43,674 nt of DNA from Bacteroidales bacterium (GTDB lineage Bacteria > Bacteroidota > Bacteroidia > Bacteroidales > UBA932), in NCBI GenBank assembly GCA_022777585.1, contig JALFFZ010000009.1:1-43674 (forward strand). Reading direction: 5' to 3'. How positions within the stretch are numbered: the stretch's first letter is position 1; every line of letters begins with the position of its first letter. Positions 9,305 through 17,605 of this stretch are shown piece after piece. The position numbers and the translations under genes are program-made. The notes under the pieces were generated by a model, which was not told the DNA's origin, made no database searches, and saw only the letters and a list, made by a program, of their open reading frames with translations.

Positions 9305-10731
9305 CGGAAATTCGTTACTACGTCCACGAGGAGTTTGACAAATTTTTCATTGGACTCCAGATTCAGTTTTTCACCGGGAGCGTGAACTCCCCTGAGGGTA
9401 GGGCCGAATGAGATCATGTCGAGGTCAGGGAACTTGGTAAGGAAGAGACCGCATTCAAGACCTGCGTGAATGGCCTTCACTTCAGGCTCGACTCCGAAAA
9501 GTTTCCTGTAGGAAGCCACTGTAACATCGAGGATATGTGAGTCCATGTTCGGCGTCCAGCCCGGATAAGGGTCTGAATGCGAAACCTCGGCACCGGCAAG
9601 GAGGAAGGCCGCCTCCACCTTGTCTGCCATGAACTTCTTGGCTGAATCTGTTGAACTTCTCTGGCTGGTGGTCACCTTGATTTCTCCAGGAACGTTCATG
9701 AATACCGCAGCGAGGTTCGTGGATGTCTCCACAAGGCCTGCAATGTCCTGACTCATTGTCAGAACTCCGTGGTTTACAGCGGTCAATGCGAAAATGAAGC
9801 GCCTTGCGGTATCCTTATCGACAGCCTTGCCCGGATTATCCACCTCTGAACAATCGAATGATATGTCAGGGTCAGTCTTGTGATACTCAGCCTTCAGATC
9901 CTCAGCAAATATCCTAAAACGTGATGCAAGTGCCTTGGCCTCGGCAGGTTCAAGGGCAATCACAGCCTCAGCCTCGCGGGCGATGGCATTGCGCTTGTTG
10001 CCTCCCTTGAATGAAACGAGCCTGTAGCCGTTTGAATGCTCCCCGTAGAGGAAGCGTCCAAGAATCTGGACGGTGTTGGCCCTCTCCTTGTTGATATCGT
10101 CTCCGCTATGACCTCCGATGGCGTTGAAAATCCTGAGCCTCAATGCCGTAAATGATGCGTCAATGCTTTCTTCCGAATATTTGAACACTGCAGTTGTATC
10201 AACTCCGCCTGCGCATCCGACGAAAAGCTGTCCCTCATCCTCAGAGTCCAGGTTGATGAGGGTTTTTGCAGTGAAAAGTCCTGATTCAATGGCATTTGCA
10301 CCATCCATTCCGGTCTCCTCGGAAATGGTGAAGAGACATTCCAGCTTGCCTGTAGGTATGTCGCTGTCCAAAAGAGCAAGAGATGCGGCAATACCGATTC
10401 CGTCATCAGCTCCGAGAGTGGTATCCTTTGCAATCATCCATCCGTCCTCAATCACATACTTGATCGGATCCCTGGCGAAATCGTGGTCACAGCCTGAATT
10501 CTTCTCGCAAACCATATCCTGATGGCTCTGAAGCACGATAGCCGGCACATTCTCCTTTCCCGGTGCAGCTTCACGGGTAATAACAACATTGCCTGTCGCA
10601 TCGGTCTTGCATCCGAGACCGCGGTCAGCGGCAAACTTCTGAAGAAAAGCTGTCATCTTCTCCTCGTGACCAGATTCACGTGGAATCTCTGTGATTTTCT
10701 TGAAAATCTCGAGTACTGATTGTGACTCCAT
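9301..10731 (-). CDS. pepD: Aminoacyl-histidine dipeptidase (peptidase D, M20 family)
   Basis: A cytosolic metallodipeptidase of the M20C/PepD group that cleaves Xaa-His and many other dipeptides. It is complete at 476 residues. Metal ligands are in LQSHQDMVCEK (about 67-77), TLGADDGIG (about 103-111), SEETGMDGA (about 136-144, with the catalytic Glu) and HAGLECGLF near residue 420. A lid/dimerisation domain lies between. It is followed by rpe with a four-base overlap and sits 55 bases after dnaA on the same strand. A near-match -7 box (one mismatch) in that gap might give it its own promoter. Confidence 0.95.
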   Translation of the reverse strand: MESQSVLEIFKKITEIPRESGHEEKMTAFLQKFAADRGLGCKTDATGNVVITREAAPGKENVPAIVLQSHQDMVCEKNSGCDHDFARDPIKYVIEDGWMIAKDTTLGADDGIGIAASLALLDSDIPTGKLECLFTISEETGMDGANAIESGLFTAKTLINLDSEDEGQLFVGCAGGVDTTAVFKYSEESIDASFTALRLRIFNAIGGHSGDDINKERANTVQILGRFLYGEHSNGYRLVSFKGGNKRNAIAREAEAVIALEPAEAKALASRFRIFAEDLKAEYHKTDPDISFDCSEVDNPGKAVDKDTARRFIFALTAVNHGVLTMSQDIAGLVETSTNLAAVFMNVPGEIKVTTSQRSSTDSAKKFMADKVEAAFLLAGAEVSHSDPYPGWTPNMDSHILDVTVASYRKLFGVEPEVKAIHAGLECGLFLTKFPDLDMISFGPTLRGVHAPGEKLNLESNEKFVKLLVDVVTNFR

Positions 10732-10786
10732 ATCAATGTGATTTTAATGTTATTCCCGGGGTATTTCCAAATACACAGAAAGCCGG

Positions 10787-12232
10787 CTATCGGCCGGCAG
10801 TCTGCAGAAGTGACTGGATATCAGTCACATATTGTTTGAATGACTTGTCTGTTTCCATCAAGTCCGATACTGTCATGCAGGCGTGGAGGACTGTTGCGTG
10901 GTCCTTGCCTCCCATCTCCGCCCCGATGGTCGAGAGCGAGCATCCCATAAGATTGCGGCTCATATACATTGCAATCTGGCGGGCCTGGACAATCTGGCGC
11001 TTTCTCGACTTTGAGATAAGGACTTCCTTAGTTATGTTGAAATAGTCGCAGACTGTCTTCTGTACCTTGTCTAGCGTGAGGTCGTTCTTCTCCTCCCCTA
11101 CAATCTTGCCGGTAATCTTCTCGGCCAGTTCCACAGTGATTTCCTTGTGTATAAGAGTTGCGTGCGCTATGAGGGATATCAGCGCACCCTCAAGTTCCCT
11201 GAAATTGGACTTTATACGGGATGCAAGATATTCAAGCACATCTTTCTTCACCGTGACACCCTCCCTGAAACTGCGGGCCTTGAGCATTTCCAGACGCGTG
11301 GAATAGGAAGGCTTCTGCAACTCCACTGACAGACCCCATTTCAGGCGGGAAAGCAGTCTTTCCTCGAAATTCCTAAGGTCGGCCGGTGAACGGTCTGAGG
11401 TGAAAATCAACTGTTTGCCGTTCTCGTGAAGGTGATTGAAGATATTGAAGAACGCTCCCTGTGAACCCGGTCCGATGAGATCCTGTATGTCATCCACGAT
11501 AAGGACGTCAATCTTCATATAGAAGGCCAGGAAGTCGGTCAGCTTGTTCCTGACATTCACGGCATCCATATACTGCGTCTTGAACTCGTTTCCGGTCACA
11601 TACAGGACAACCAGGTCAGGATATTTTTCCTTGATTGATATTCCGATAGCCTGCGCAAGATGGGTCTTGCCGAGGCCGGGACCTCCGAAGAGAAACAGCG
11701 GATTGAACGGTGTATCACCCGGAGCAGATGATATGCTCTCACCAGCTGTGATTCCCATTCTGTTGCACTCGCCCTTCACGAGGTTGTTGAAACAGTATAC
11801 AGGGTTCAGTCTCGGATTGACCTGAACTCTCCTCAATCCAGGGAATACGAATGGACCGGGAGCAGCTCCGGCCGGATATGTATTGACCGAAATAGCCTTA
11901 TTCTCAGGCACGGAGGAATCCTGGGCCGGGAATGTCATCGGCGGCTGCACCTTCACAGGGCTGGTCCTGTAAATCAGCCTGGCATCCTGACCGATAACCC
12001 TCTGCAATGATTTTTTGAGCACATTGAGATAAACCTCCTCAATGTATTTCCTGTAAAAATCGGAAGGGACCTCAATGGTCAAGGTCGAATCCTTGAGTGA
12101 AAGCGGCTTCAACGGCTTGAACCAGCGCTCAAACATCTGAGCACCGATAATGTTCTCTATGATTCTGCTGCATTTGCTCCAAACCTCTATGTGACTTCCC
12201 TGCTGCATATTATCTACCTCAAGCCTTTTCAC
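10787..12232 (-). CDS. dnaA: Chromosomal replication initiator DnaA
   Basis: DnaA binds DnaA boxes at the origin, opens the duplex and loads the helicase. It has 481 residues. Domain I is at about 12-90, a Pro/Ala-rich domain II linker at 91-138, and the AAA+ domain III at about 140-350, with Walker A GGPGLGKT at 183-190 and Walker B LIVDDIQD. Domain IV carries the DnaA-box signature GGKDHATVLHA (usually GGRDHSTV). An in-frame ATG at 12208 (MQQGSHIEVW) fits the usual family N-terminus better than the ATG at 12232, so the first eight residues are doubtful. A long AT-rich gap lies upstream, but no cluster of DnaA boxes was found there. Confidence 0.97.
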   Translation of the reverse strand: MKRLEVDNMQQGSHIEVWSKCSRIIENIIGAQMFERWFKPLKPLSLKDSTLTIEVPSDFYRKYIEEVYLNVLKKSLQRVIGQDARLIYRTSPVKVQPPMTFPAQDSSVPENKAISVNTYPAGAAPGPFVFPGLRRVQVNPRLNPVYCFNNLVKGECNRMGITAGESISSAPGDTPFNPLFLFGGPGLGKTHLAQAIGISIKEKYPDLVVLYVTGNEFKTQYMDAVNVRNKLTDFLAFYMKIDVLIVDDIQDLIGPGSQGAFFNIFNHLHENGKQLIFTSDRSPADLRNFEERLLSRLKWGLSVELQKPSYSTRLEMLKARSFREGVTVKKDVLEYLASRIKSNFRELEGALISLIAHATLIHKEITVELAEKITGKIVGEEKNDLTLDKVQKTVCDYFNITKEVLISKSRKRQIVQARQIAMYMSRNLMGCSLSTIGAEMGGKDHATVLHACMTVSDLMETDKSFKQYVTDIQSLLQTAGR

Positions 12233-12582
12233 GGACCGCTGTCCTCAATTCTGAATAATATTTTGGTAAAGTTAAAAAAAGCACCGGAATGTCAGGCGAG
12301 CCTTTTCTTCCGACGCTTTGCAAATATGGGGGAAAAATATTTTATAAAAAAATGTTATTGCTATTGTAATTATAGAAAATTTTACATTATTCCGTTTTCA
12401 GTTTTCTCAAACGAGTATTCTATAATATATTGATTTTCATTGAATTATAAAATCAAATCTGCATTTCAGTATGGTCAGCAATGATTTTCAATTTTTAACA
12501 ATTCAAAATTGAAATAATAGCTTTACTTATTGAGACACAGGTGCTGCGAGCAGGATACATGAGTTTTCAACAATATTTTTTA
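12233..12582. other. AT-rich non-coding gap between mlaD and dnaA
   Basis: About 350 bases with no credible gene. It contains a near-match -7 box for dnaA (12321-12328 on the minus strand, CATATTTG, one mismatch to TAnnTTTG) and a perfect 10-bp inverted repeat (separate entry). It is strongly AT-rich. No TTATNCACA cluster is present, so an origin is not supported. Confidence 0.5.
12486..12514. repeat. Inverted repeat, 10-bp arms
   Basis: TTTCAATTTT at 12486-12495 and AAAATTGAAA at 12505-12514 are exact reverse complements around a 9-base loop. It lies 70 bases beyond the mlaD stop on the minus strand. It could be a weak AT-rich terminator for amidase-mlaD or a protein site upstream of dnaA. 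Confidence 0.6.
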
Positions 12583-13494
12583 CTAAAACAGCGTAACCTT
12601 GAATTTCAAATATTTTTTCGGATCCGCCTCAATTCGCCTCACGAGACTGTCAACATCTGAAAGAAGATTGTTGATAGAATCATACGCCTCTCCGTCATTT
12701 ATCAGCTTGCCTATTGTACCTTCGGTGTCATTGAGTCTTATTGAAAGCATCTTCAGCGACTCGACAAGGCCCTTGAGATCCGCCTCGGTGAGATTTTCGG
12801 TCACCTTTCCCACATTGTCAACCGCCTTGTCGGCTCCCTCGCATATCGACACTAGTCTTGCGGATACATCCCGGAGATTGATAATCAGGCTGTCGATGGA
12901 AGAGGTGTTGGCGGCAAGCATGCCGGAAAACTTGTCAACATTGGCCAGGGTACCCTCCAGATGGTCCACAGATGACTTTACCGTTTTCTCATCCACCGCT
13001 GCGAGAATCCGGTTCAGTCCTTCAGCTGTCGTGCTCAGACTGTCAAGCATAGCGGAGACCTTGACGATGAGCGGACCTATAAGATTGGTGAGCGAACTTA
13101 CAAGGTCAGGGGCATAATCAGCCTTAAGTTCGGCTTTGTTCCTTACCATCTCGGATGAGGTTCCCAGGTCTAATCTGATACCTTTACCTCCCATAAGGTC
13201 AACACTGTGGATAGTCATCCTTGAGTCTTCCGGAATCCGGATTTTCTTAAGGACGGAGCAGGTCACATCAAACATGTCTGTCTCAGGGTTGTAGGTGACC
13301 CTGGTCACCGAACCGGCCTTGTATCCCTTGACAATCACCGGATTTGAAGGCTCAAGCCCCTCAATAGTCGGAAAGTGGGATATGATGGTAATTTCCTTGT
13401 CAAACACATCCGCTCCTCTCAGGTAATTGATAATGAGAAATGTGGATAATAATACCAATGCGGCGAACAGGCCGATTTTTGTCTCTCGTTTCAT
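12583..13494 (-). CDS. mlaD: MlaD/MCE-domain protein
   Basis: An inner-membrane MCE protein expected to bind lipids and work with an MlaE/MlaF-type transporter in moving phospholipids between the two membranes. A single N-terminal helix (about residues 8-25) is followed by the MCE domain (about 35-115, including VIVKGYKAGSV and SVDLMGGKGIRLDLG). A long helical region follows (about 130-290) whose heptad pattern suggests a coiled coil or tube. It has 303 residues, typical of Bacteroidota. The start overlaps the amidase stop by four bases (ATGA). The mlaE and mlaF partners are not in this window, so the assignment rests on the domain alone. Confidence 0.9.
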   Translation of the reverse strand: MKRETKIGLFAALVLLSTFLIINYLRGADVFDKEITIISHFPTIEGLEPSNPVIVKGYKAGSVTRVTYNPETDMFDVTCSVLKKIRIPEDSRMTIHSVDLMGGKGIRLDLGTSSEMVRNKAELKADYAPDLVSSLTNLIGPLIVKVSAMLDSLSTTAEGLNRILAAVDEKTVKSSVDHLEGTLANVDKFSGMLAANTSSIDSLIINLRDVSARLVSICEGADKAVDNVGKVTENLTEADLKGLVESLKMLSIRLNDTEGTIGKLINDGEAYDSINNLLSDVDSLVRRIEADPKKYLKFKVTLF

Positions 13495-14627
13495 AATAGT
13501 TCACTTTCCTTGATTTCCACAACGAAACAACCTTCGAATTGTCCTTTCACCTCACGCAATTTCTTCTTGACATCTTCAAGGCTTTCCGATATACATATAA
13601 TATATTTATAAACACGCCCGTTCCATATTACTGCAGGCTTGTAGCCACGAAAAACGGGGTCATTTTCCTTCAGGCGCTTTCCTCCGGCCAGAATCTGAAT
13701 CCCATATTTCCTGTCTGATGTGACGGAATTGCCGGACGGTGAGGCAGGCCGGGCTGATTCCCGGGTGTCCGAGACATTGGTACCGTCCGCGGGCCCGGAC
13801 TGCAATGAGGACTGGTCATAGGCTTTGATATACTGTTGCAATGCCTTCAGGACCGCTTTTGCAATCTTCTCACAACCCTCTGCCGACTTCAATGTAGCAA
13901 GGTCTGTGGCATTGGACATAAAGCCCGCCTCAAGCAGGGCTGCCGGCATTGACGTCTTCCAAAGCAGGTAGAATGCGCCCTGGCGAATCCCCTTGCTTGT
14001 CCTCATCGGTCCATTGCGAAGATTCGCCTCCACCTTCTCCGCAAATCTGAAACTTTGCTCGAAGTGGACGTTCTGCATCAGCTTGAAGAAAATGAAGGAT
14101 TCCGGGTCTGAAGGATTGAAATTCTGGTATGTGGTGGTGTAGTCATCCTCAAGCATCATCACCGAGTTCTCCTTCTTGCAAACCTCCATGTTATATGCGT
14201 AGAGATCCCTGTTCTTGTTGGAAGACTCGCCGAGCACGAATACGGCGAATCCATTTGTTGATTTTGAGGCATTGGAATCCGCGTGTATGGAGAAGAACAG
14301 GTCAGCATTGTTCCTGTTGGCAATCTCGGCCCTTTTCTCAAGAGTGACGAAAACGTCCGTAGTCCTAGTCATCACCACTTTGATGCCAGGACAGTTTTCA
14401 TTGATGAGTCTCTGGAGGCGGAGAGCGATGTCAAGATTGACTTTACTCTCATAAGTCTTACCGTCAGGACTAAGGCAGCCCGGATCCTTCCCACCGTGTC
14501 CCGGGTCAATGCAAATTGTCCTGAAACGCATTCCATCATTGTCACTCAATGCATTAGGCTGCGATAACGCAAATAATGCGAAAAACAGAATGATGACAGA
14601 TGCAATATGTTTTTGCGTATTTTTCAA
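13491..14627 (-). CDS. N-acetylmuramoyl-L-alanine amidase (Amidase_3), exported
   Basis: A zinc amidase that cuts the bond between MurNAc and the peptide stem in the periplasm, as in daughter-cell separation. Zinc and catalytic motifs are DPGHGGKDPG (His44), YESKVNLDIA (Glu60), FFSIHADS and LLEAGFMSN. A Ser/Pro-rich linker leads to a SPOR-like C-terminal segment (YGIQILAGGKR onward). The start is uncertain. TTG at 14627 gives a compact signal peptide (MKNTQKHIASVIILFFALFA) and lies just after a perfect -7 box. An ATG at 14681 would add 18 residues but falls upstream of that box. The open frame runs even further back into lptD, which is not real. It overlaps mlaD by four bases. Confidence 0.9.
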   Translation of the reverse strand: MKNTQKHIASVIILFFALFALSQPNALSDNDGMRFRTICIDPGHGGKDPGCLSPDGKTYESKVNLDIALRLQRLINENCPGIKVVMTRTTDVFVTLEKRAEIANRNNADLFFSIHADSNASKSTNGFAVFVLGESSNKNRDLYAYNMEVCKKENSVMMLEDDYTTTYQNFNPSDPESFIFFKLMQNVHFEQSFRFAEKVEANLRNGPMRTSKGIRQGAFYLLWKTSMPAALLEAGFMSNATDLATLKSAEGCEKIAKAVLKALQQYIKAYDQSSLQSGPADGTNVSDTRESARPASPSGNSVTSDRKYGIQILAGGKRLKENDPVFRGYKPAVIWNGRVYKYIICISESLEDVKKKLREVKGQFEGCFVVEIKESELL

Positions 14628-14643
14628 AATGGCCTTATATTTG
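14612..14643 (+). promoter_or_regulatory. lptD promoter (full -33/-7 match)
   Basis: TTTG at 14612-14615, a 20-base spacer, and TATATTTG at 14636-14643 match the Bacteroidota TTTG-N19-21-TAnnTTTG consensus exactly. Transcription would start near 14650, giving a leader of about 45 bases before the lptD TTG. Confidence 0.75.
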
Positions 14644-14650
14644 TGTCTTG

Positions 14651-14682
14651 CAAATTTATAAAAATTTGCGATTAATCGCATA
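14651..14682 (-). promoter_or_regulatory. amidase-mlaD promoter
   Basis: On the minus strand, TATG (14682-14679), a 20-base spacer and TAAATTTG (14658-14651): a perfect -7 with a one-mismatch -33. It implies a transcript start near 14645 and favours the TTG at 14627 as start codon. Confidence 0.6.
14667..14680. promoter_or_regulatory. Perfect 14-bp palindrome between divergent promoters
   Basis: TGCGATTAATCGCA is its own reverse complement. With flanks (14661-14686) it forms a 26-base near-palindrome with a single mismatched pair position. It fills the spacer of the amidase promoter and lies just downstream of the lptD -7 box, where an operator could act on both genes. No regulator is identified. 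Confidence 0.5.
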
Positions 14683-14694
14683 TTTTGGATTGAA

Positions 14695-17478
14695 TTGAGT
14701 CGTTTCGGACATACTTTGAGGCATAACGCAGGCAGGTTTCTGCTTGCGGTGCTGGTATTTCTGATAGCCTTGACCGTTTCATTTCCCGTCATATCCCAGG
14801 ACAAGAACCGGCAGAGAAAACCGCCGAAGACTTCTTTCAGCCAGGCGGTAGCATTCAACAAGGACAGTGTTCCTCCACTTACCGACTCGATGAAGGCGGT
14901 TCTGGACTCGATCCATATCGCGGATTCCCTCTTCAAGATTGACTCCGCTGCCCTCCAGAAGAAGAGTTCTCTCGACAGGCCGGCATTCTCAACCGGAAAG
15001 GATTCGACCATCGAGGTATTCAGCAACGGTCAGAAGAAGGTTTATCTGTATGGAGACGTGACCGTCAAGTACCTTGATATGGAGCTGACCGCGGACTATA
15101 TGGAGTATGATATGAATACCGGTACCGTGTACGCCAGGGGTACTCTGGACACTCTTACCGGAGAGGTGAAGGGCCAGCCTGTGATGAAACAGGGAGGCTC
15201 CACATACTCGATGGAGGAACTCAGGTACAATTTCAACTCCAACAAGGCCCGAATCACCAATATGCTCACACAGCAGGAAGAGGGTCTTCTCCACGGCAAG
15301 AACATCAAGATGATGCCGGACAAGTCCATCAATATCACCAAGGGACAATACACGGTCTGCGATTTGGAACATCCCCATTACTACCTGCATCTCACTGCTG
15401 CCAAGGTAATTACGAAACCATCACAAAAGACTGTCTTCGGACCGGCCTATCCTGTCATTGAGGATGTCCCGATGCCGATTGCGTTGCCTTTCGGATTCGT
15501 CCCGAAGAGGCCAAACAGGGCGACGGGTCTCCTTATGCCGACTTTCGGTGAGGAGAATTCCAGAGGTTTCTACCTCAGGGACCTGGGTATGTATTTCGTC
15601 TTCGGAAACTATCTGGATCTGTCAATTACAGGCGACATTTATACCCTCGGATCGTGGGCTGTGAATGTGAATTCAAGATACAAGGTTAATTACAAGGCCA
15701 ACGGAAACTTCTCATTCAACATGTCCAACGACCAGACAGGTGAAAGGGGCAGCACGGACTTCTTCCAGACCAGGAACTTCGGTCTGAGATGGTCGCATAC
15801 TCAGGATTCCAAGGCACATCCGGGAACCACATTCAGCGCATCGGTGAGCTTCTCCAGCCCTTCCAACAGCAAATACAACTCCACGTCCATCAACGACGCC
15901 CTCCAGAACCAGACTTCATCTTCCATTTCATACAGCAAGAACTGGAACGGAAAGTTCAACCTTTCCATCAACGCCCTGCACAACCAGAACTCCAGGGACA
16001 GTTCGTATTCATTCACATTGCCTAACCTGACATTCTCCGTCACAAGGTTTTATCCCTTCAAGCGCAAGAACAGGGTCGGAAAGGAAAAATTCTACGAGAA
16101 GTTCTCTCTCGGATACAGCACGACCCTCCAGAACAAGGTCGCATTCAAGATTTCAGACCTCAAGAAACCTGGCTTCCTGGACAAGTTCCAGAACGGCATG
16201 ACCCATAATTTCCAGATTGGCCTGCCAAACTTCACCATTGCCAAGTATCTGAATTTCACTCCGAGTGTCAGCTATGGGCAGAACTGGTATTTCAAAAAGA
16301 CTGACTACGAGTTCAATCCCGAGACAAACAATGTTGAAGCGAAGTCCGGGGGACAGTTCAGCCATTTCGGCATTTCCCAGACATACTCCGGAAGCCTTTC
16401 GATGAGCACCCGTCTCTATGGTATGTTCAATTTTGGAAAGGCGCATAAGATTCAGGCAATCAGACACGTAGTCTCCCCTTCCCTGTCGTTCTCATTCAGC
16501 CCGGAGAAGGGTACCTACATGAACGGTTGGAGAACATTGAACTACACCGATACCCTTGGAGTTGCCAAGACATACGACTACAACATCTATACTGGCCAGC
16601 TTTATTCACCTCCGGGCAAGGGCAAGTCTGCGACGATGAGCATCTCCATCGGAAACAATCTCGAGGCGAAGGTGCGTGACCTCAGGGACACTACCGGCAA
16701 AGGTGTCAAGAAGGTCAAGCTTATTGACCAGCTCAATCTCAGCACGGGTTACAATTTCCTTGCTGATTCAATGAGAATGAACAACATAGGCATCACGATG
16801 TCCACTTCCGTATTCGGCAAGCTCGGTATCAGTGCCAATGCCAATTTCGACCCATATGCCATCGATGAAAAGGGTCGACGCTACAATAAGTTCAATGTAA
16901 TTGCCGAGGGATGGAGAAAGCCTGTCAGGCTGACGGCCGCCAGTGCTTCCCTCTCTTATTCCCTCTCCGGAAAAGGTGCCGTGAATGGCAATGACGGCTC
17001 CAAGACCCAGGACGGTCGGGGTGGCGGGGGCAACCAGAACGCGGCAGACTACTACAGACGAATCTATTACCATCCTATGACCGGTGAATATATACCGGGC
17101 GGGTGGCTGTACTATACCAATCCGAATGTGCCATGGTCGGTGAATATCAATTATTCATTCTCCTACAACCGGTCGTACCAATATACAAACAATCAGTTGA
17201 TTACAAACAACCGATTCACCCAGACCCTGGGATTGAGCGGCAATGTCAAGCTCACCCCGAAGATGAATCTCAACATGACCACCGGTTTCGACCTTATGGC
17301 AATGAAGATGACCACGACACAGCTCAGTGCAACATACGACCTGCACTGTTTCAATATCTCCGTTTCCTGGGTTCCTACGGGTACCTGGCAGTCCTGGAGT
17401 TTCAGGATTGCGGCCAATGCGGCTGCACTCGCGGACCTTCTCCAGTTCAAGAAGAGTACAAGTTACTGGGACAGGTAA
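14695..17478 (+). CDS. lptD: LPS-assembly outer-membrane protein LptD
   Basis: LptD forms the outer-membrane beta-barrel that inserts lipopolysaccharide into the outer leaflet. It is 927 residues, the long Bacteroidota form. The first 35 residues are a signal peptide. An OstA/LptA-like jellyroll follows at about 95-220 (VFSNGQKKVYLYGDVTVKY). The rest is an alternating-strand barrel rich in Asn, Ser, Tyr and Phe, ending near residue 927. The reading frame has no earlier ATG and the next in-frame ATG is past the signal peptide, so the TTG at 14695 is the likely start. A perfect promoter lies upstream. It is divergent from the amidase-mlaD pair, so three envelope genes are grouped. Confidence 0.93.
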   Translation: MSRFGHTLRHNAGRFLLAVLVFLIALTVSFPVISQDKNRQRKPPKTSFSQAVAFNKDSVPPLTDSMKAVLDSIHIADSLFKIDSAALQKKSSLDRPAFSTGKDSTIEVFSNGQKKVYLYGDVTVKYLDMELTADYMEYDMNTGTVYARGTLDTLTGEVKGQPVMKQGGSTYSMEELRYNFNSNKARITNMLTQQEEGLLHGKNIKMMPDKSINITKGQYTVCDLEHPHYYLHLTAAKVITKPSQKTVFGPAYPVIEDVPMPIALPFGFVPKRPNRATGLLMPTFGEENSRGFYLRDLGMYFVFGNYLDLSITGDIYTLGSWAVNVNSRYKVNYKANGNFSFNMSNDQTGERGSTDFFQTRNFGLRWSHTQDSKAHPGTTFSASVSFSSPSNSKYNSTSINDALQNQTSSSISYSKNWNGKFNLSINALHNQNSRDSSYSFTLPNLTFSVTRFYPFKRKNRVGKEKFYEKFSLGYSTTLQNKVAFKISDLKKPGFLDKFQNGMTHNFQIGLPNFTIAKYLNFTPSVSYGQNWYFKKTDYEFNPETNNVEAKSGGQFSHFGISQTYSGSLSMSTRLYGMFNFGKAHKIQAIRHVVSPSLSFSFSPEKGTYMNGWRTLNYTDTLGVAKTYDYNIYTGQLYSPPGKGKSATMSISIGNNLEAKVRDLRDTTGKGVKKVKLIDQLNLSTGYNFLADSMRMNNIGITMSTSVFGKLGISANANFDPYAIDEKGRRYNKFNVIAEGWRKPVRLTAASASLSYSLSGKGAVNGNDGSKTQDGRGGGGNQNAADYYRRIYYHPMTGEYIPGGWLYYTNPNVPWSVNINYSFSYNRSYQYTNNQLITNNRFTQTLGLSGNVKLTPKMNLNMTTGFDLMAMKMTTTQLSATYDLHCFNISVSWVPTGTWQSWSFRIAANAAALADLLQFKKSTSYWDR

Positions 17479-17486
17479 AGGAAAAT

Positions 17487-17517
17487 TTTGCATTTATAAT
17501 TATTTTTGCTACTTTTG
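17487..17517 (+). promoter_or_regulatory. rho promoter (full -33/-7 match)
   Basis: TTTG at 17487-17490, a 19-base spacer and TACTTTTG at 17510-17517. Transcription would start near 17524, leaving a leader of about 80 bases before the rho ATG, long enough for autoregulation by Rho itself, though no specific signal was recognised. Confidence 0.75.
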
Positions 17518-17605
17518 TGCGTCAAACTGGAATTTCTATTTCCGGATTGTTTCATCATTTCGGTATTACATTGCGGTTCTTCACCGCACTTAATAAAAAT
17601 CTTTT

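Noticed and set aside
12233-12582. Origin of replication next to dnaA
   Set aside because: AT-rich, but no cluster of TTATNCACA-type boxes was found. The single perfect box (TGTGGATAA at 13441-13449) lies inside mlaD and may be chance.
14628-15026. N-terminal extension of the amidase reading into lptD
   Set aside because: It is antisense to the lptD signal peptide and OstA-like domain, and lies upstream of the predicted promoter.
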